Of a stretch of DNA of 64,000 nt, positions 24,046 to 37,308 are shown in pieces. The notes below the pieces were generated by a model that saw only the letters and a list, made by a program, of their open reading frames with translations, had not been told where the DNA came from and searched no databases. How positions within the stretch are numbered: the stretch's first letter is position 1; each line of letters begins with the position of its first letter. The position numbers and the translations under genes were made by a program. Source of the stretch: Oehlia diaphana (Eukaryota; Glomeromycota; Glomeromycetes; Glomerales; Glomeraceae); assembly GCA_003833135.1 (NCBI GenBank), contig QZLH01000117.1:96073-160072 (forward strand), written 5' to 3'.

Positions 24046-25885
24046 ATGGAGTCTAATGATAAAGAAAATAATTGTACTTGGACACTTAATACTAAAGGAT
24101 CATCGTCTCATAATCATGAAAAGCAGTAAATACTAAATTTTTTTATTTTATTTTTTTTTTTTATTTAAATTTTTATGATATTTACATTATTTTCTTTTAC
24201 CAAAGCTTACCGGAACCTCCGATTCTCGACACTATTCTTGATCATATCGGAAATACTCCGCTTGTGAGAATTAATAATATCACGAAATCAGAAGGAATCG
24301 AATGTGAAATATGTAAAATATCAAAACTTTATTCGTACTTTTGATATTTTAGTTTATAAATTAATGTACTAACTTTTTTTTGTCAAATTTAAATAGTGGG
24401 AAAATGCGAATATTTCAATGCTGGTGGATCTGTAAAGGATCGTATTGGTAAACGTATGATTGATGAAGCTGAGAAAACAGGAATACTTAAACCAGGATAT
24501 ACAATTATTGAGCCAACTTCTGGAAATACCGGAATTGGTCTTGCATTAGCGGCTGCTGTCAAAGGATATCGAACAATTATTACTCTTCCAGAAAAAATGA
24601 GCCAGGAAAAGGTGAAAAATGTCCCTTAATTGAGAATATATAATGTAAATAAAATAAATATTAAATCATTTTGTTATGTTTTTTTTAATATAGGTTGATG
24701 TGCTTAAAGCTCTTGGAGCAGAAATTGTTCGTACACCAACTGAAGCATCATATGATTCACCTGAATCACATATTGGAGTTGCTAAAAGGCTTAATAAAGA
24801 GATTCCTAATTCTGTGATTTTGGATCAATATTCTAATCCATATAATCCTATAGCTCATTATGATCATACAGCTGAAGAAATATTAAGTTCTTGTGATGGA
24901 AAAGTTGATGTATTTGTAGCAGGAGCAGGAACTGGAGGAACAATTACAGGAGTGGCTAGAAAATTGAAAGAGAGATGTCCTAATGTTAAAATTATAGGCG
25001 TAGATCCCGAAGGGTCACTTCTCGCAGATGACCATACATCAGTTTGTTCATATCTTGTACGTAAAAAAAAAAAATAAAAATATTCTTTTGGTAAAGTTTT
25101 AAATATCTTTTTTAAAATCAATGATATTAATTTTAGTTATTTTATAGGTTGAAGGAATTGGATATGATTTCATTCCAGAAGCACTTGATCGTTCTTTAGT
25201 TGACGAATGGATAAAATCAAATGACAAAAATTCATTCATTTATGCACGTCGTTTAATCCGTGAAGAAGGAATTCTTTGTGGTGGATCATCTGGTTCAGCA
25301 ATGTGGGCAGCAATACAAGTTGCAAAGTCTCTCAAAAAAGGACAAAGAATTGTTGTTTTGTTTGCAGATTCCGTTCGAAATTATATGACAAAATTCTTGA
25401 ATGATGATTGGATGAAAGAACACGGATTTATTGATGATGCTACTAAGAAAGAGGAAGAAATAAAAATTCAACAATGGAAAGGAGCTACTATTAAAGACCT
25501 TAATTTAAAAGTAGCTGTCACTATTGATTCAAGAGCATTTTGTAGAGAAGCCATTGAAATTCTTGAAAAAAATGGATTTGATCAATTACCAGTTACTTCT
25601 TCACCTCATAAAAAATTAGTTGGATTAGTTACTCTTGGTAATTTGTTGTCTAGGATATCTAAAGGAAGAGCAACTCCTGATTCTCCTGTTAAAGATGTAA
25701 TGTTTAAATTTGTTAGAGCAAAGAATTTCGAAGAGATTACACCAGATACACCCTTGGAAAAATTAACTAGGTTCTTTGAGAAGCATAGTTCGGCTGTTGT
25801 TACTGAATATACTAATGATGGCGCGCTTGTTCCAAAACATGTTGTTACTAAAGTTGATCTATTATCTTATTTAGTTAAAAACTAA
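24046..25885 (+). CDS. CBS: Cystathionine beta-synthase with haem-type N-terminus, 500 aa
   Basis: Five exons (24046-24125, 24206-24312, 24397-24611, 24694-25056, 25148-25885). The enzyme condenses serine and homocysteine to cystathionine in transsulfuration, and the family also makes H2S. The PLP fold-type II core is complete: [11 protein letters not shown] with the Schiff-base Lys, [22 protein letters not shown] binding the PLP phosphate, and CGGSSGSA. The C-terminal Bateman module (about residues 380-500) keeps the CBS pair ([38 protein letters not shown]), which senses S-adenosylmethionine in animals. Residues 10-27 read [18 protein letters not shown]. This aligns with the human haem site, where Cys52 of CTW and His65 bind haem. 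Yeast Cys4 lacks this segment. Confidence 0.96.
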
Positions 25886-28800
25886 AGTTATACGTTGGAT
25901 AACATAATTTTTTTAATATTTATCAATTTAAACTTTAATTAAGTTTTTTAGGAAATTCATTATTTATACATATAATTTTAATAAACTGTTATTAGTAAAT
26001 CCTTATAAATTATGGAGTTGTTGGTTGTTATTTTATAGCTAAAATTCCGGCGGGGTATTTACAAAATTATGAATTATTTTTTCAAATTGGTAAAGCGAAT
26101 CAAAGTTCTTTTCAAGTTATTTCTTAATTAGTTGGTAACAATACAAAATTAATTATTAATGTTAATTGTCATTAATAACAAAAATTAAAATTTGTTGACT
26201 TAGCAGATAGAGCAATAATAGATCATAATTGCTGAACTATTGCATTATAGAATGACAAGTTAGATACTAGAATTAAAAATTGTTTTTATGATTTTGTAAT
26301 AAATTTACTAGACATTGTTCTCACCACTTTATATTCAGTTAGTCAGAATCTATTAATAATTTGAAGCACATTTAATCAAAACCAATTTAATTCTATTACT
26401 TTTTATTTTGTTTACATGTTATGAGTCTTGTAAAGATTCCAAGAGATGATACCCTTTATTTTACTCGGGTTAAATATGGATGGAATTTTAAAAGAAGGCG
26501 TGCATATAATAAACACACATTTTTTATCATGGAAAAAGATATCAGCCAAGTCTTTTAAAAAACTTATTGTCACCTGATCACCAAAGTTGGGGTGCAGCAA
26601 CATTGATCAGGATCTCGCAAAAAGGGAAGGGTAAGGATACTATAGAAGGAGCATTGTGCCTTAAGGGTGTTTGAAGTTTCCAATGGCTGTTACAGCCCTT
26701 TAATGTAAAACTAATTTTGGAAATTAATAATATGAACCTTCCTCCCTGTATTTTTGCATTCCTCCGTTTACTTGCTTAATAATAATTCGTTTTTTGTGTG
26801 TTGTGTGTGGTTAATTTCGATCACGTCGTCTGGTATCCAAAATAAACAAGACAAGCCGTTATTATATAAACAGGTGGATTTAAAGTACAACCTAATGCAG
26901 ACTATATTTTACCTTTTCAGATTGATCCGAAAGTAACGATCAAGAGTTATACCGCTTTTTTCCACAATCACAGGTATAGTTTCAGTGTTGACCAGACTTC
27001 AAAATCTCCTAATGAAGTTGCTAACGATCTTACAAAAGTAATCTGTGAAACCTTATAGTGTCTTTTTTATAAAGTTATTGTTAATGCAATAGGAATTTGA
27101 GAATAAGGGATATTGCCTAAGTCTTTTAAATAAATATTTCTATAAGTATTCTGGAACGCGCCAATTTCCACATGTTCCACCCAACTGGTAGTGAAGAGCC
27201 TTGAATACAGACAACCGAAGAGGCCATTAGTGCCCAGTACTGGTTTTGTGGCTAAGCGAAGAGCCTTGAATGAAGTAGTCCCCTGCCACGCTACTATTTT
27301 TCACATATAAAACAGAATGTTTACTTATCTATCAAGGAGACACCTTTGTTTTTATTTGCACCTCCCTTCCTCACATTAACAATGGCTCTTATACCGCATT
27401 CATTTAGAAAATCTATAATATATACTTACGTCCAAAGTATTTGTCTCTATGAGTCATTTTATTTTATTATTTACTTATTTCTCAGAGAAATACATTATCA
27501 GTAGGAACTACAGGAAATTAAATATATTTCGTAAAATAGGACGTGATATAAAGCACCTGTTGGCGACATTTCTCTGGTGGAAGAAGGGCCGTATGACGCG
27601 TAACGATGAAAAGCATCTGATAGCAAATTTATCGTTCTTGATCTGTGCGACTTGACCCGCATAATATATTTTACAATAGGGTGGTCAAGTGAAAACTAAA
27701 GCGGATCCTAGGCCATTTAATGCATCACATAATTTCACATTATTTCTTTTGGTCTCACATTTATGCAGCGGCACAATATCAGCCAATCATTCGAACCTAT
27801 GTATAATACTGAGATTAACAATTGAGGTAATAAATAAGTAATACAATATTTAGCAAAGTGACTTTCGCTTGATTCACACTTACCACTATACTTAATTTTC
27901 ATAATAGTCAGCTCCGCCTCATATTTAAGAAATTCGTTCTTAGTCTTTTTATCACCAGTATGATACTGCGCCGGAAAATTTATTAGATATACTGCGACAA
28001 ATTTTGTTGAGACGCGAGATTCATATGAATAATTTCACTGTATATAAATGTCTATTGTACGGACGTCTAATATAACAAAGATTTGGTTAAGATGATAGTG
28101 TGCATATATTAATTTTTATTTGCGGAGTTGGGTTGACTCGAATAGGAATATGCGGAATATTAATGCCCATATTCATTAGGAATACTGCGGAATTAATACT
28201 ACTAATTTGACACCAATATCTATTCAATAACTATTTATTATTACAAACAAGTTAACATATAAGCCCCTTAGCTTTTTAACATTTATATTATCCTTATATA
28301 GAATAAGAGTAACGCGGGCGGGAATAGAAAAATCGGTCGATATTCTACATTCCCAATCGACTGGATAATTAGATTACTGCACTTATTAATTGGAAAATGA
28401 AAAGAAGTTTAGGATTTCTTAATGATCTGATATAAATTTTATATATTCTATTTTTATATTACAATTGGTAATGAAAATTATTTACATTACTAATTCATTC
28501 GATTTGTATTATTAAGATAGTTACAGCATTATAAATGATTTTTAATTCAATAGAATGGACAAGTATTCGATGTGAAATGTCAGTTTATATGACTTTACAT
28601 GATGTTAATTTTATACATAACAAATTATAAATAATTCTTGATAGACCTAATTATCATTTATATAACATTATATAAGTATCAAATTATTAAATAATGTTGA
28701 TTAATAAGAAAATAATATATTTTTTAAGCATCATGAAAATTTTATGTAAATGGAAGAATAAATTTTATTGGAAATAAGGAATTTTAGCTTTATAATGCAC

Positions 28801-30164
28801 GCATGCACGCATGATTAAAAAAGTGTTAAAACAATTATTATTATATCATTTCCTTTTAAATCATTATTTGTTTGAAACATTTAAATTTCTCCTTTCTTAT
28901 GCAACAACTACGCCATTTTTCTTTTCTTATAAAATCTTTGAATAATGAATAAATGAATACTTTGTAATTTTATTGTAATTTTGTTCAATATTTAAAGACA
29001 TTAATAAAATATAAATATAAATATATAATATAATTTATACTTTATATATAAAATATAAATTTAAACTTAACTGATTCTTGGGAAATTTCTTGCTTCAAAT
29101 ACATTATTTTATATTACATATCGATTTTTGATTTTGAAACTCCTTCTAGAATAAAAAGAATCGATTACATGTATTTAACTTAATATAGCAAATAAATTCG
29201 GATAACCCATTAAAATTGATTTCGGCATTTCGGATCTACTAATAAAGTATGGAAATTCGGACCATCTTTTTTAAATTCTATGCTAGAAAAAGTATGGAAA
29301 ATATTTTAAAAAAGATGTACCGATGAATGCACCAATGATATACAATTTTCTCAAAGAAATTTTTTTTCTTTTTTTTCTCACCCGGAAAACATTTAAAACA
29401 TTTTTCATGTATTTATAACATAAAACATATAAATGTTTCATTAATTTTACGTATATCATAAAAAAACATCATATTATATTATATATATATATATACTGTA
29501 TGTCTCTTATATTATAATTCTTATAGCAATTCCAAATTCTGAACATCAATAATAATCACGATTAATCAAATCTTCCTTTTTTGAGTAAATCAGTTAAAAA
29601 TTGTTTGTTTGTTTATCGTTATACTTTATAAATAATAATGTTGAAATAAAAAAACTTTTGATTTTCTTTGTACATAATTATAATCATTTTCATATTAATA
29701 CAATTTAATTTAATTTAAGCTTGACAATTGTCGTGAAAATTTAAATGTAATATTAATTTTAATACGTATAAAAAGTTACGGATTTACGGAAATTAATCTC
29801 TGATTGAATGATTAATTATATTATGTAATATAATACTAACGCGACTTTCATTATTTTCTTAAAATAATTGGTACCTAATGATTAGATTACACGGGTTAAA
29901 ATTTTTTCAGTCTAAAATCTATCGGCAAAACTTTACTCAAATAAGATAATTAGGCACATGTAAACGTCTCACTCGCCCCATTTTTTTACTAACTTTATAA
30001 TATTCATTTCCAAAAAAAAAATAATAATAATAAGCTTATATAAATATAAGTACATTCGACTTTTTTTTTTTCAAATTCATTTATTTTGAAATTTTTAACA
30101 TTTATATAAATAGGAGGAAATAGATTGTACTGTACATAATTTTAATTTTATATAATTATTATCC
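25886..30164. other. 4.3-kb gap with short coding-like remnants
   Basis: No full gene found. At 26420-26566 (plus) a 48-codon frame reads MSLVKIPRDDTLYFTRVKYG and onward. At 26921-27058 (plus) a 45-codon frame preceded by an acceptor-like TTTTCAG begins IDPKVTIKSYTAFFHN and ends DLTKVICETL-stop. Both look like pieces of one decayed or unfinished gene, but I could not join them. GAAGAGCCTTGAAT occurs twice near 27195 and 27259. The last 1.5 kb is simple AT-rich DNA. Confidence 0.4.
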
Positions 30165-32363
30165 ATGTCTCGACCAAAATCCACCTCGATTATATCATCT
30201 TCAATAAAAACAAATTCAAATTTTAAACCATTAAAAAAGAAATTCAGTTTATTTAGTTTTTTAAGTGAGAAGAGAAATATAAAGAAAAAACAAAAAAGAG
30301 ATGTTGAACAATCTATAACTATAGGTGAAACTTATCTTATAGTTCACTTATACGTTAATGAATTAGTTAAAAGAGGTAACGTATTAATGTATCTTCGTGT
30401 GACGATGAAATTTATTAGAATTAATTCCAATAATATACCGTGAAATTAGGATTAACGGATCCCAATATCTTTGGCCCTGGTCCTGTTCAAACTGATAATG
30501 AAAATGATGAGGTCCGTTTCCTTATTAATTGTCTATTAAGAGATAATCGTGTTGAGTTTGAAGAAGAATTGAAATATCAATCCATAAATAATATTATCAT
30601 TGGTATAAGGATGGCATTAAGAAATTGTACTTCTATAATAATTTCCTACGAAAATTATGAAGATTTCGTTAAACACGAAATAGGTATTTTGAAAATTTTT
30701 ATTTATTTATTTATTTTTTTTTACCGTACATCACGTGATATACCTCATTTACCCGTTATATTAAAACTTTCCCTATTATATTATAGAATGGCAATATGAT
30801 CCAAAAATTGGTTCATTTAATCAATTCCTTTCATATCTTCCATATAAAAATCAAGGAATTCTTGTGGAATTATTTGATTTTTTCGCAATGACTATGGAAG
30901 TTTCTCACATAAATCACGTGCATCCAAAACGAATCCTTAAATCAATGTCACTTCACTTATTTAATGAATCACTTTCAAAATCTTATGAAAATTTTCATTT
31001 AGCTTATCAAGATTGGTTAAAATATTCAAATGCATTAACTCATCTATTTTTGGCTTATATGAGAGAAAGATCTTATTCAACTAATTTACCTGATAGGTTA
31101 AATTTATTATTAAAAGATTATGTTAAAAGTAGGGAAAAATGTATAAGAAATAGTGTTACTAATGAATACGGAAATGAAATTATTTTTAAGGAACATATTT
31201 TACCTGATATTACTATGGAAAATTTAGATGACGCTATTATATCAATGGAACAATTTGATATTAATCCTATTCAAAGATCAAGTATGTTAAAAAGAAATGT
31301 TAAAAAAATTCAGAAAAAGATTAGTAAAAGATTCAGAAATTCTTTTTATCCAACATTTCCTGAAAAATTTATCTTAAAACGTAAAGAAAATATTAAACCT
31401 TTCCCGAATATAACTAAAATTGATGATCCAGAAACTGTCGAAATTAAATGGGATGAGTTACAAAGTAAAGGTTTATATATATTATCTGAAGAAGTTTTAA
31501 AATTATTATTTATTTATGATAATTTTAGATTTACTAATTTTGAAAATAGAAAGAATAAAAAAATAGAAAAAAATGATCGGTATAATATATCAAGTCCATT
31601 GGAATTCATTAATGATCCGATAAATAATGATGTTAAGAATGCTTATTCAATTTATTCAATTGATAATGAAACTATTGAATGTAATGATTTTATAAAGGAA
31701 GAATTTCATGATTCAATAATCAGCAATTCAAATATATTCAGTCCAACTTCAACACTTAACCCTTCTGATAATGGAACTAATTCAACAACTATTGAGTATA
31801 ATAAAATTATGACTTCAATTGAGATAGAAGAACGAAAAAAAGTTCGTACTTGTTATAAACTTTCATGTTTCAAATGTCATGAAATAAATTATTCAAGTTG
31901 GGGCGATTGGGATTGGGATGATTGGCAAAATATAAAAAAAACTAGTTATCTATCCCATGATAATTTAACAAAATCTCAACAACATTATTTAGAAGACGAC
32001 GACCAATTATATGAAAAATTTCAACAAAATGATTATCAATATCAATATGATGAAAAAGCATCGCAATCATGCCAATCTGATCAGTCAATATTTGAACGAT
32101 ATTCTGTTATACGTGGTAAAGAATTTCCTTATCCACTTACTCCAACGAGATCTAATCGTCAATCTCCAATTCCAGGGAGTAGAGGTTCTTTATTTAATAG
32201 ACAAATTCGAGTTGCTAGTCAAATTCCTAATTTAATAAATACAAATAGAATTGAAGAAATTGTAGAAATTATTATTAACCATAATCTTAACAACAACAAC
32301 AATCTGCAACAGATCACAGAGTCTGAAACTATCATTCCATATTCATCTATTAATTACGAATGA
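30165..32363 (+). CDS. Msb1/Mug8-type (DUF1708) RhoGAP-like polarity protein, 673 aa
   Basis: Three exons (30165-30375, 30450-30683, 30787-32363). A basic N-terminus with FLSEKRNIKKKQKR is followed by YLIVHLYVNELVKRGLTDPN, the opening of a RhoGAP-like fold. Next comes FGPGPVQ, then NQGILVELFDFFAMTMEVSH and SKSYENFHLAYQDWLKYSNA with LTHLFLAYMRERS. This last block is diagnostic of the Msb1/Mug8 domain (family pattern: W..A.dAtsHLFFAYLR). Yeast Msb1 links Cdc42/Rho1 GTPase regulation and formin activation during bud growth, so this protein is probably a cortical hyphal-growth factor. The second half is low-complexity with SPTSTLNPSDNGTNS, WGDWDWDDWQNI and PYPLTPTRSNRQSP, which contains possible SH3/kinase sites. 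Confidence 0.82.
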
Positions 32364-33350
32364 ATTAAGTGTTTAAGTAGAAAGAATATATGGGAGACAC
32401 TAAAAATAACATATATGGCACATTTAATAAGTTACTTACTAGTGACGCTGTAATTTAATGCGCCTTTTTAATAATTTTCAACGTGATATTAGACCGAACT
32501 GGTAACGATAAATCCTTATATTATTAAGTTTTATGAGTTTTCAATTACCGGTTATTTATATATGATAAAATTTTTCCATTATACTTACTTATATATATTA
32601 TTTTATTATACTGTACTTTGTATTTAAATTATTATTAAAAATTAAAATTCCTTTATCGGTTCCATAACTTTTTAATATTTATATTATGTCACTTAAGTAA
32701 TTGTTCTCAGAAATAACTACATTTATTTTTGAGATTCACATAATTGAAGCCGAAAACTAAAGATAAATACTGCACATAATAATACGTAACAAATAAATAA
32801 TAAATATGAGCGGAATTCGAAAGTCAATGGCAACTAAACTTTATTAAGTTGTAATTCCTAATTTAAGTTAAAATACCGTAACATTTTTTGCTAAAGGGAG
32901 GTTCATTATGTTTTATTAATGTCCATTGTGTATGCCTAAAAAGGAGATCGTCCAGATTCTAGAAAACATTATTCGTTTCATATATGGAAGTATTTTTGAT
33001 TTTCTTTTGGTCCGGAAAATTTGATCTGTTTCCTATTTATTTTACTTTGTCGATAAAACTATAATTAAATAATTAAGTTATTATCGATTTGATGAAATGA
33101 TTTAATCTGACGACATCTTATGAATAAGAATTTCATAAATTAAATCATTATGGGCTAATTCATATGGATTTGCCTAATATAACCTAATTGAATAATTACA
33201 AATCCATAAAGTTATGTAATCAAATGTTTCAGATATTATAGGGAATTTTAATGAACATCACAATCAATTTGGCTTAAATAAGGTAATCGAAAACGCCTCA
33301 AAAAGTTATTTTCTCTCTTTTTATTAAACCAAAGAAAAAAAAAAAAAAAT
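32364..33350. other. Intergenic
   Basis: About 1 kb of AT-rich DNA between tandem genes, with an A13 run directly before the next start codon. No gene seen. Confidence 0.5.
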
Positions 33351-34877
33351 ATGATTGAAGAACGAACGGAACTTTCATCTTTACCAACAGAAAGTTTATG
33401 TGAAATTTTTCATTATTTAGAAGAGGATTTTCGCACGTTATATTCATGTCTTCAAGTGAATAGATTTTGGTGTAAACAAATAATTACAATTCTTTGGCAA
33501 AATCCTATGCCAAATACTTATTCATCCATAAATTTGGGTGTATTCATTAATTCTTTTGAGGAAGAAATAAGATTGGAATTGGAACAAAATCATGGAATAA
33601 ATGTTAATGAATTACCTAAACCCTTATTTAATTATGAAAAATATTTAAAAATTTTAAATTTAAGGGGAGTTAGACATGCGGTATTTTATTGGTTAAAAAA
33701 TTATCGACTTTCTAAAGATCCATTCTTTGATGAATGTATTAATTTTAATCAAAATACAACAATTGATATTATTGAAAAATCTTTAATGAAATTAATATTA
33801 AAAAATTCTTATAGGATTGATCATTTGATATTGGATTTATCTCGTAGATATGGGGATATATTGGAAGTTGAAATTTTTACCAATGAAGAATATTCTGGTA
33901 TTAGAAATATTACGAAATTTTCTTTTGTTAATAATACTTCAGAAATATGTTATAATAATATTAAAAATCTTTTGCAAGTTTTACCAACATTATGTACCAA
34001 GATTGATATATTCAAATTTTATAATTTAATTTATTTACATGATGAATATGAAACAAGATTGGTTAATTTCATTAAAAATCAAAATCAATTGACTTCATTT
34101 GATTTATCAAAAGGTTATATTAATATTTCAAGAATGATTATGGCTTTAAAATATCAAGCAACTAGTTTAAAAAGATTAACTTTTAACAAAATTAGTTTTA
34201 TTGATTTTTCATATTTTTCATTTGATCATTTGATTAATTTAGAATATCTTGAAATTGAAGGTACTTATCCTATTGAATTTATTTTATTTCCTTTAAGTAA
34301 GGCTAATTTAAAACTTAAATCTTTTATGGCTAAATTTATTGAAATTGATTATAATCTTAAAGAATCTATTTTAAAATCTTCAAAAAATACTTTGGAAGAA
34401 TTATATTTAGAAATTTATATTCCTAGGATTAATGGAAAATCTCCACTTTGTAATATATGTCCAAATTTATCTCATTTAACAATTTCATTATGTATCTTTG
34501 ATAAGATTCATGATCATATTATAATCTTTTTAAATTATATTAATAATTTAAAAAATTTATCTCACCTTTTAATTGAATTTTCTTGTACTTCAAATAATGA
34601 AATTTTAGATAAATTTAATGAAGTTAATTTACCTTGTTTAAAATATTTTTCTTTTAAATTTAATGATTATTCATTTATTTCACTTAAAAGATGGGTAAAA
34701 TATTTTTTTTATAATATTTATTTTAATAAGATAATTTTTTATTTTAAGGATTGTTATTTAAATATTGAACAAATGAATCTTTTAAATAATTTTTATATTA
34801 AAAATAAGAAAAATAATTTTTCTTTGGTTTGTTCTGATAATTTTAAATTTGTAGCTATTAAAAATCCAGAATATTAA
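33351..34877 (+). CDS. F-box protein with degenerate leucine-rich repeats, 508 aa
   Basis: Single exon. The F-box is at residues about 8-50: LSSLPTESLCEIFHYLEEDF then LYSCLQVNRFWCKQIITILW. This has the LP..l..IF..L..d...L..c..VnR.Wc pattern. The rest is Leu/Ile/Asn-rich with irregular repeats such as LINLEYLEIEGTYPIEFILF and NLKNLSHLLIEFSC, expected to form a curved LRR-like substrate-recognition surface. Role by family: adaptor recruiting targets to an SCF (Skp1-cullin) ubiquitin ligase. Large lineage-specific families of such single-exon F-box genes are known in arbuscular mycorrhizal fungi. The substrate cannot be told. Confidence 0.85.
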   Translation: MIEERTELSSLPTESLCEIFHYLEEDFRTLYSCLQVNRFWCKQIITILWQNPMPNTYSSINLGVFINSFEEEIRLELEQNHGINVNELPKPLFNYEKYLKILNLRGVRHAVFYWLKNYRLSKDPFFDECINFNQNTTIDIIEKSLMKLILKNSYRIDHLILDLSRRYGDILEVEIFTNEEYSGIRNITKFSFVNNTSEICYNNIKNLLQVLPTLCTKIDIFKFYNLIYLHDEYETRLVNFIKNQNQLTSFDLSKGYINISRMIMALKYQATSLKRLTFNKISFIDFSYFSFDHLINLEYLEIEGTYPIEFILFPLSKANLKLKSFMAKFIEIDYNLKESILKSSKNTLEELYLEIYIPRINGKSPLCNICPNLSHLTISLCIFDKIHDHIIIFLNYINNLKNLSHLLIEFSCTSNNEILDKFNEVNLPCLKYFSFKFNDYSFISLKRWVKYFFYNIYFNKIIFYFKDCYLNIEQMNLLNNFYIKNKKNNFSLVCSDNFKFVAIKNPEY

Positions 34878-35036
34878 AATTACTGTATTTTGGGATTGGG
34901 AATTGGAATTGGAATTGGGATAAATAGGGAGGTTCTTTTTATTTATTAAAGTTATTATTTACTAAGATTTTTTGATATTTAAGAATCTGTATTCATAAAT
35001 TTCATTCTTTTTTTTTTTTTTTTTTTTTTTTTAATT

Positions 35037-35071
<35 letters not shown>

Positions 35072-35733
35072 AAATAAAATGCTTTTTTACATAAATATTA
35101 TGATAACGACAAATAAATTTGTATAATACGTATATATACTGTATGTGGGATCTTTTTATTAAATATAATCATATAGACATCGACATTATTCAATTATTAG
35201 TTTAACAGATCTCGGCCCACTTCTGGTAAATTATTAAATTCACGACGAGGAAAAAACAAATTGATATATTTTAACGAAATTCTTTTTTTATTTATTTAAT
35301 TTTTTTTTCTCGCATTATGCATAAAACTTGTAGAACAAATAATCTATATATAAACTTTTAAAATTCTATTCTTTTATAAAAAAAAATCCCCTTCTTTAAT
35401 TAGCCCTTTTAAATATATTTTAAGCACATTTCTCTTATATTTTTTTTTTAAAAAAAAAAATTCTTCCAAAAATCCAACTTCTAAATATTCTTCTTTTTTA
35501 AATTTTTCTTTCAAAAAATCAAACTCTTATCCAAAAAAAAGAAAAAAAAAAACTTACATAAAAAAAGAGATCTCATAAAATTCTTCCACAATTTTCCAGA
35601 TCAATTATATCATTTAAATATTGTTCATTATAGCTAAATTATTTACAACAGAAGAACTATAAAAATTATGTTTACTAAATTCACATTTAAAAATTAATAT
35701 AAATAAATAATTATTTATATTTTATTAAAAAAC
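34878..35733. other. Convergent gap with long poly-T tracts
   Basis: Between two convergent F-box genes. Two T runs at 35009-35032 and 35041-35070, split by AATTAAA, and a TnAn junction at 35442-35460. The sequence GGGAATTGGAATTGGAATTG near 34900-34915 is a short 6-bp repeat. No gene. Confidence 0.6.
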
Positions 35734-37308
35734 TTACTTGTTTAACATATATATAGAATCATCAAACCATGCTCTAATGACTTCACAAGAATCAATACTT
35801 TCTATACGAAAATAAGGAATAACTTGTAATGCTTCATTAATAACTACATCACTTAAATTCGTACTTCTATCATTATCCAAAGCCACATATTTTAATTGTG
35901 AATTTCTCTGAGCATATCCTATAATAACTTTAATATGATCATCACTTATATTAGGACACCATGATAATGTTAAAGATTCAAGATTAGCTGTTAAATTTAA
36001 TAAGAATTGTTCAAAAGATTCAGCTGAAGTATCAACACAAATTTCAAGATGTCGTAAAGTAGGAGTCAAAATCTTTCCAAGTTGTGAAAGTTGATTAGAA
36101 TTAAGAATTAATCCATCTTCACTGTCAATTGATAAACATTCTAATCTATTAAAAGATTCTAAAGCACGAAAAGCCGCGTCCAATTCTGCATCTATGTTAG
36201 CCCAAAATGCGAAACATGTAACATTCTTACAATTCATCAATATTTCCGTAAACATTGTTAAATCTTCTTGTGGTGTCATACATGGTAAGAAAACTTTTGA
36301 TAAATTTTTTTGACTATTTTTTACGATCGTTGTTACCTTTTCTACATCTAAATATACCACTCCAACAAATGATAGAATTTCCAAGTTTGGAAAAGTTACA
36401 TTACACCAAGAAGTCGCTTGATCTTCAGGAAAATCACAATTATGAAATTCTAAATTTTTTAAATTTTGACAAATTCCCAAATAATCAAAGAGGTTATAAA
36501 AAGAAAAATTACATTCAGAAAATCTAATGGTATGAAGGGTCTTATATTGAGTGGATAAAGCTGATATGATCTCTATTGGAACTCCAAGCCATTCACATCT
36601 TGGTCCATATAATCGAAAATCTTTTAAAAAATTTTGAAGTTTTATCAAATATGATAAAGAATCAAGTTGTACACCAGAAATTAAAGGACCTATCCATATC
36701 TCTTCTAAAGTGACACAATTTATTCGTGTTAAATATGATAAAATATGATTATCATATTTAATTTCAATTTGTAAAGATCGTAAAGATTTCGGATATTTAG
36801 GTGAATATTCTATATGTTGTCCACGTAAACTTTGAAAATTTTCTAAAGAACAATGAATAATATTTTGTACTGATGTAAAATTTTTAATAAGTAATGAATA
36901 TAAATGACAAACCAATTCAACTTTATTAAAATCAAAGAATAATCCTTCTAATTCACTTTCAAATTGATTTTCCATCCCGTTAACCCAATCTTTAATACTT
37001 ATTGTTAAAAATTTAGTTCTTAAATCTTTCAAATATATTGAATATTTAAAGAATGGTCGAGATAAATTCTTGATATATTTAGTTAATCTCACTTCACTTT
37101 CCAGTTGATCAAAGACGTTAGCTATATAAGTATGAATAAGTTTCACGGAAGGTTTATTTAATAATAAAAAAGGTCGTCTCCATAATATAGGTATTGCTGT
37201 AATACACCATGAACGATTAACAAGAATACATGAATGTAATGTTATTTTGTCGTCGTGTAAATTTTCAAAAATTTCTTCAAAAATTTCCAGGGGTAAAAAT
37301 GAGGACAT
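35734..37308 (-). CDS. F-box/LRR protein, 524 aa
   Basis: Single exon on the minus strand. The F-box is at residues about 3-47 (FLPLEIFEEIFENLHDDK, LHSCILVNRSWCITAIPILW). Leucine-rich repeats follow, with recognisable units such as CQNLKNLEFHNCDFPED, FPNLEILSFVGVVYLD, TPTLRHLEICVDTSAES and LESLTLSWCPNISDDHIKVI, the last close to the cysteine-containing FBXL consensus. Likely an SCF substrate receptor. Related in style to the gene at 33351 but not a close duplicate at the sequence level, so both belong to an old expanded family. Confidence 0.88.
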   Translation of the reverse strand: MSSFLPLEIFEEIFENLHDDKITLHSCILVNRSWCITAIPILWRRPFLLLNKPSVKLIHTYIANVFDQLESEVRLTKYIKNLSRPFFKYSIYLKDLRTKFLTISIKDWVNGMENQFESELEGLFFDFNKVELVCHLYSLLIKNFTSVQNIIHCSLENFQSLRGQHIEYSPKYPKSLRSLQIEIKYDNHILSYLTRINCVTLEEIWIGPLISGVQLDSLSYLIKLQNFLKDFRLYGPRCEWLGVPIEIISALSTQYKTLHTIRFSECNFSFYNLFDYLGICQNLKNLEFHNCDFPEDQATSWCNVTFPNLEILSFVGVVYLDVEKVTTIVKNSQKNLSKVFLPCMTPQEDLTMFTEILMNCKNVTCFAFWANIDAELDAAFRALESFNRLECLSIDSEDGLILNSNQLSQLGKILTPTLRHLEICVDTSAESFEQFLLNLTANLESLTLSWCPNISDDHIKVIIGYAQRNSQLKYVALDNDRSTNLSDVVINEALQVIPYFRIESIDSCEVIRAWFDDSIYMLNK

